Of a DNA stretch of 64,000 bases, positions 58,740 through 64,000 are shown in pieces (the stretch's first letter is position 1; the number at the start of each line of letters is the position of its first letter). This DNA comes from Hyaloscypha bicolor E (lineage: Eukaryota; Ascomycota; Leotiomycetes; Helotiales; Hyaloscyphaceae). The stretch covers positions 124,001 through 188,000 of the forward strand of contig NW_020194625.1 of assembly GCF_002865645.1 (NCBI RefSeq). Reading direction: 5' to 3'. The notes under the pieces were generated by a model. It was not told where the DNA came from. It did no database searches and worked only from the letters and a program-made list of their open reading frames with translations. Position numbers and translations under genes: made by a program.

Positions 58740-61700
58740 CGGATTCTAAGCTATAGTTTTAGTTATATAATTTTAGAAGTTTCTTAAAATTTTTAAGATT
58801 AGGGAAAGTAAATAATTAGGTATTATAATCTTTAGACTAGGCTTTCTATTTAATTAAATACTATTACTTTTTGCTTCTACTATCTTATTAGTAATTAATA
58901 ATAGCTTCTATTTCCTATTCTTATTCTTTATTATTATCTACTAATTCCGGAAGTTCTCTAGAGAAATATAGATATAGCTCCTAACCCTTTTTTACTATAT
59001 ACTTTTTAAGAAAAGAAATATAGAAAGTTAGATATAAATAATTATATATATTTAGTAGTTTTAATTTATATACCAAATTACTAATATATTTAAGGATCCT
59101 AAATAGACCTATAAATTTTGGCTTAAGCTTTCTTACTTTAAGTTTAATATTTCTTATTAATAATATTACCTAGATTTCTTTAGAATAGTATTTAGCTAAC
59201 CGGTATCTATTATAATAGGTTTCCTGATTATTTTATATATAATACTATAAATCCTTAAGCTTTCTTTATTTTATTTTAAGGATTTCTAGCCTCTTATATA
59301 TAGCTAGTACCTTTTCTATAATCCTATCTTTAGGATTCTATAGAAATTAAGGGTAGTATTTATAATATATATAGAAAGATATATCCTATAAAACCTAATA
59401 TTTTAAGTTATTATATATAAATTCCGTAAAAAATAACTTCTTAAACTAGTTATTTTTTTTAGATATTATAATAATATCTCAGGTAATATTTTAGGGCCTG
59501 GTTTTATTTTTCTATTTAATTATTTATCTAAAGATAATAAGCTATACTCAAATACTATTTATATATTAAATAGAAGCAGAAAGCAGACTAGAACTAGCTA
59601 GTAAATACTATTTCTTAATTAGAAATAATTCTATTAGAAGAGCTAAAGATTAAGAAAACATATTTCTATATAATCTTAATAAGCTCCGGAAAGTTAATAG
59701 TCTTATAATATATAATATACCTTACTATTTTAGAGTACTAGTTAATAACTATAAGAATTATATTAAAATCGGGATCTTTTATTGGGTTCTTATATAGTAG
59801 TAGACTTATAATAAAATCTATAGAGATCTTACTTCAGGGTCTTTTAGGCTATAGTAAACTACTAAGTAGACTATATAGTAAATACCTCTTTACCTTAACT
59901 CTCTAGTAAATATTATATTCTTAATAATAATTATAAATATCTTCTTCTATATTCTCCTAATACTAGGATCTTCTAAGGAGCTTAAAAGTCTTCTCTATTT
60001 TATAGTATCCGGCTATTAGGTTATTATAATAAAGCTTTATAACTTCTTAATATAAAGCAGGATTATTAGGTATAATAATTCTTAAATAATACCTAAATAA
60101 GCCCGAATTATTTTTCCAGATTTCTTTTCCTTTAGTATCTTTCTTACTAAACCTTTACTTTATAATATTCTAATATCAAGAATTATTTCTCTAAGTTACC
60201 TAAATAATATCTAGAAAAGATTTAGATAAAAGGGCTAGTACTATAGCTCTTTTAGTAGCCATATATATCTATATATAAGGAATTAGATATTTATAACTAT
60301 CTAATTCAAAAACTCGAAAGACTAAGAAGTTTTTGGTTCTATTAAGTAATATAGTTATAAATACTTCTATTACCTTAGCTATAGTAATAAAGTCTTTAAG
60401 GTATCTTCTTATATCTTACTTCTTAACTAATTCTATAATTAAGAGATCTATAAAATAATTTATCTATTTGTCTTATAATAAACATTTCTCCTTAGCTATT
60501 ATAAATATAGTAAGTATTAAATAATACTTATTTTAAAGAGGGAACTTTTTAGATATTTATAAGAATCTCTAAATTATAATTATAAAAGCTTTCTTTAACT
60601 TATTCTAAAAGGTCAGAAGCCAAGTTATATTAATAGAACCTTCTTTATAATTAGGTCTTTTACTAGGTCTATTTACTAGATTTAAAATGCCTTTATAATA
60701 AATAATATTAAAATTATATATTATAAGATATATTATCTAATATATTTAATGGCTTTCTAGATACTTTATTTCTATATAGTATTAGAGGTTATTATAGTCT
60801 ATAATAACCTTAATTATAAACCTGGACCCTTTAAGGTAATAGTACTAATACTTAAAGGCTTTAATAATTATAAGTAGCTTCCTATTATAGGTACTATAAT
60901 TATATTTAGCTCTAGAGAATTTCCGGAACTAGAATACTACTAAATACTAGTATTTTTTTAGGCTATTACTAGAATTAACTTATTATAAAATAGTACTAGT
61001 AATTATAAATTTTAATATATTAGTTTTAATATAAATATTCTTGGAAAAGTTAAAATAGACTAGAATAGATATTATAATAAAAGCTTTTTTTAAAGTTTTA
61101 AAGCTTTTAGCTACTTTATCTATCTATATAAAAAAACCGGATTTCCGGCCCTTTTCTATTTCTTTTAAGAGATCTATTAAGCCTATAGTTACCTAAAAGT
61201 AATAGTAAATAAACCTGTAATAGAAATTAGTAAATCCAAGAAATACTTAAATATTATAGAATAATTTTGGTTCTGGCTATTTAATAATATTATAAACCCG
61301 TTTAGGATCCGTATAAATACCTTCTATTCTAATAAGAAAGCCTAGAAATTCGACTTCTTTAATATTAAACTTGTATTTACTAAGTTTATAAAATAGGTTA
61401 TTTTTATATAGCCTAGTAAGTATCTAGTAAATATAATTATAGTATTTACCTTTATTTTGAGAGTAAATAAGGATATTATCTAAATAAATAACTATAAAAT
61501 AATCCAGGAATCCTATAAGTATAGTATTAATATATATTTAAAATATAGCTAGTATATTAGCTAGCCTAAAAGGTATTATAAGATATTTAAAATAGCTATA
61601 GTAAGTCCTAAAAGCCGTTTTCTATTTATATTTTTTATGAATTCTTATCTAATAATATATATCTTTAAGATCTAGCTTTATAAAAATCTTGGCTTTTTAG

Positions 61701-63900
61701 AGCTAGTTAAGGGTTTTATTAATAAGAGAAAGCAGATACCAATTCTTAATTATAACTTAATTAAGTTTATAATAATTAATATAAAGATATAGCCTTTTAT
61801 CTTTTTTAAAAACAAAAAAAATAAGTATTCCTATTAGGCTTTTATTAGGCCTTATCTAATATTTATAAAGTATATCCTATAAATATAGATATAATACTTC
61901 TAGTTAGGTCTCTAATAAATTATATAAAGACCTATATAGAACCATACTATCTATATTAATAGAGTATTTAATACTACTAAGATTAGGAAATTCTAAAGCT
62001 TTATTAGGATTAAAAACCTCTAAGAAGTCTTTATATTTATTATTCCGGAAATAGATAAGTATCTCTAAAGCCCCTTTCCAAAGGATATTAATTTACTATA
62101 TTAAAAACTCCTATTTAGTATTACTAGAATTATATAATAAAGCAAAGACCTAGTAACTATTATAAATATATAAAGCCTATTATCTAAAATAGTTATATTT
62201 GCCTTTTATTAAAAATAAAACTTAAGGTATTAGTTTAGAATACTAGTTAAGCTTCTTACTAAATTCTTTTAGTATTAGGATCTTAATATTATTAGGCTAT
62301 ATAGATATATATATCTATTATTTCTTAATATAGTTTATATATTATATAAGAGTTACTTTATAAAATTCTATACTAAAAACGAGGCTATAAGAGCTAATAT
62401 TCTTATACTTATAAAACCGGAGCTTAAAAAAATATATCTTATTATAATTATCTATAATAAATACTTTAAGATTATAGGCTTAATAGACCTTAAATCTATT
62501 CCTATAAAAGGTTATAAATCCTTAGTTATACTTAGCTAAAATAGTAAAGTCCCGGCTTTAAGTCTAATTATTATTAAAGAAGTTATAGTCTAATTTAGTA
62601 TTACCGAGTTTATTATATATCTCTAAGATACCTATTTCTGGCTATATTAATCTTATTTAAATAGTTATATAAAGTAATATATCTTTTTTATTATAACCAA
62701 AATTATTAATATTTAAGATTTAGTTTTCTCTTTTTTTTATTTCTTAAAAGAATCTTTTCTAAAATACTTCTTTATAGTAATAGTATTAACCTGCTTCTAT
62801 AAATACCTTAACTCTTCTATAGTTTTAGCCTTATTAGGGTTCTACCAAGCCTATTTAGTATACTTGAAATATTTTATATTTCCTAAAAAGTATTCTTTTT
62901 ATCTATAAGTCTAATAAACTATACCTAAAATAGAACTAGTATTCTATTAAGGTTTTAAAGAAGCTAAAGTATTACCTAAGGATTTCTTATATAATTTTCG
63001 GAACTTATTCTTTCTTTTTTAATAGCTTTATAAATTAGAATTTACTAAATTAGAGTTCTTAGGAGCAAAATTACTTTTACTAGACTTTTCTGCCTTTATT
63101 TTCCTTAATTTGGAATAAGTAATATATTCTGCTTTCTAAGCTTTTTTAAGCTATTTAGAAATAAATATTATCTTATTTCCTAAGAGAATAAATATAAATA
63201 TCTAATAAGTCTTATAATTAAATAAAGTAATATTAAGAATCTGGATCCGGTTTTTCTTAAAATATAAGTTCTAGTTAATTTCGAGACTAATTATCCAAAT
63301 ATATAACTTAGTAATTATCTTACTATTTTTCTAATAAAAATCTTAGAATTTCTTAAAGATATTTTATTAACGGGTTTAAGATACTTAGAATATATTAGCC
63401 AAATAGGCCTTAAATTACTTCTAATAAACCTTATATAATAATAGGCTTTACTTTATTATAGCTTTCTAAGTATTATAAGATTTATTTCTAAAGATACTTA
63501 TAATAAAGTTAATTCTAGAAAAGTATTTATTATAAGTCTAAAGTTAGATCCTAAAAACTATTTTCCAAGAAAATATAAATATTCTCTATTTCTTAAGAAA
63601 CTTTCTATAATATAAATTAGATATCCGGATTTTAAAAAGCTTCTCTTAATCTAAATATATCTTTAGAATATTATATAGTAGCTTCTAATAAATAGTATTA
63701 AGATTACTCTTAAAGCTTATTATATTAGGAAAAGAAGTGAATTCTAATTCTATTTTAGAAAGTTCCCTAATAGGAATTACTAAGAAAGAGGAAATAGATT
63801 TATAAATAGAATTTCTATAAAATATAATAAACTATAAGATATCTCTAAAAGTACTTTTATATTATTCTAACTATAGAATATACTAGTTAATTATATTTAC
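58740..63900 (-). pseudogene. Gypsy H gag-pol, RIP-inactivated
   Basis: Reverse-strand motifs match Gypsy G: chromodomain-like part at 58,750-58,900, integrase about 59,400-60,000, RNase H about 60,700-61,060, RT with YLDNILI at about 61,466-61,495, and gag from about 62,700 rightwards. Stops fill all frames. Confidence 0.75.
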
Positions 63901-64000
63901 TAATTCTTGCTTTTATTAGAGTACTTTAACTTTAGTATATAAGTTCTATTCTATAGCTTAGGTAATAATAACTTAGGTATTAATCTCGATATCTTAATTA

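Larger units (their letters stand above)
56684..64000 (-). mobile_element. Gypsy H (G family), minus, runs off the window
   Basis: 7,317 bp present against 7,834 bp for G, so only about 0.5 kb (5' LTR and leader) is missing on the right. It is inserted in Gypsy I. It reads as the reverse complement of Gypsy G in the same order: LTR, extra 3' region, chromodomain, integrase, RNase H, RT, gag. Confidence 0.85.

Noticed and set aside
15421..64000. Mitochondrial origin of the AT-rich DNA
   Set aside because: The block contains LTR retrotransposons with target duplications and RIP-type mutations, all nuclear features; no mitochondrial gene was seen.

Overview
The window is nuclear DNA of a filamentous ascomycete (Pezizomycotina). 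The evidence is two HET-domain genes, a fungal STAND-N/azaphilone-protein-L type gene with a canonical 61-bp intron, chromodomain Ty3/Gypsy and Ty1/Copia retrotransposons, and pervasive C-to-T/G-to-A decay of the kind left by repeat-induced point mutation (RIP: CAA to TAA, TGG to TAG, GAT to AAT). The genus cannot be fixed from sequence alone. No host gene in the window looks intact.

Left part (1-15.4 kb): islands of ordinary composition between short AT-rich stretches. From the left: an AT-rich segment bounded by 55-bp direct repeats; several degenerate minisatellites and dyad-symmetric repeats (1.3-3.1 kb and 6.5-6.9 kb); a decayed unrecognised reading frame (3.8-4.8 kb); a STAND-N/azaphilone-L gene on the minus strand with one in-frame TGA (4.86-6.21 kb); AT-rich decayed DNA carrying an unmutated 245-bp solo LTR with an ACTAG target duplication; a broken HET gene on plus (11.5-12.0 kb); and a HET gene on minus (12.3-14.5 kb) split by a 445-bp MITE at a TA. 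HET and STAND proteins act in non-self recognition and regulated cell death, so this is a degraded allorecognition-type locus.

Right part (15.4-64 kb): one continuous, strongly AT-rich block of nested, RIP-degraded LTR retrotransposons with no intact coding sequence. Boundaries were worked out from LTR pairs and target duplications. Gypsy A starts at 15,835. It is split by Copia C (18,933-25,196, minus, LTRs 278 bp) and by its own relative Gypsy B (26,849-33,549, plus, LTRs 273 bp, duplication ACTTC). Gypsy G (35,336-43,169, plus, LTRs 298 bp, duplication ATTTA) and Copia D (44,781-51,603, plus, LTRs 311 bp, duplication ATATT) sit in an older unclassified background. Gypsy I (54,424-56,683, minus) is split by its relative Gypsy H (56,684 to beyond 64,000, minus). 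Two small DNA elements remain nearly unmutated inside this block: a 129-bp insertion in a Copia C LTR (19,149-19,277) and a 444-bp TA-target MITE with about 88-bp inverted repeats (55,707-56,150).

The most notable features are the MITE-split HET gene, the extra decayed reading frame between pol and the 3' LTR in all three G-family copies, a palindromic TATA-like module shared by Gypsy and Copia elements, and the layered insertion history. I found no tRNA, rRNA or CRISPR array and no telomere repeat array.
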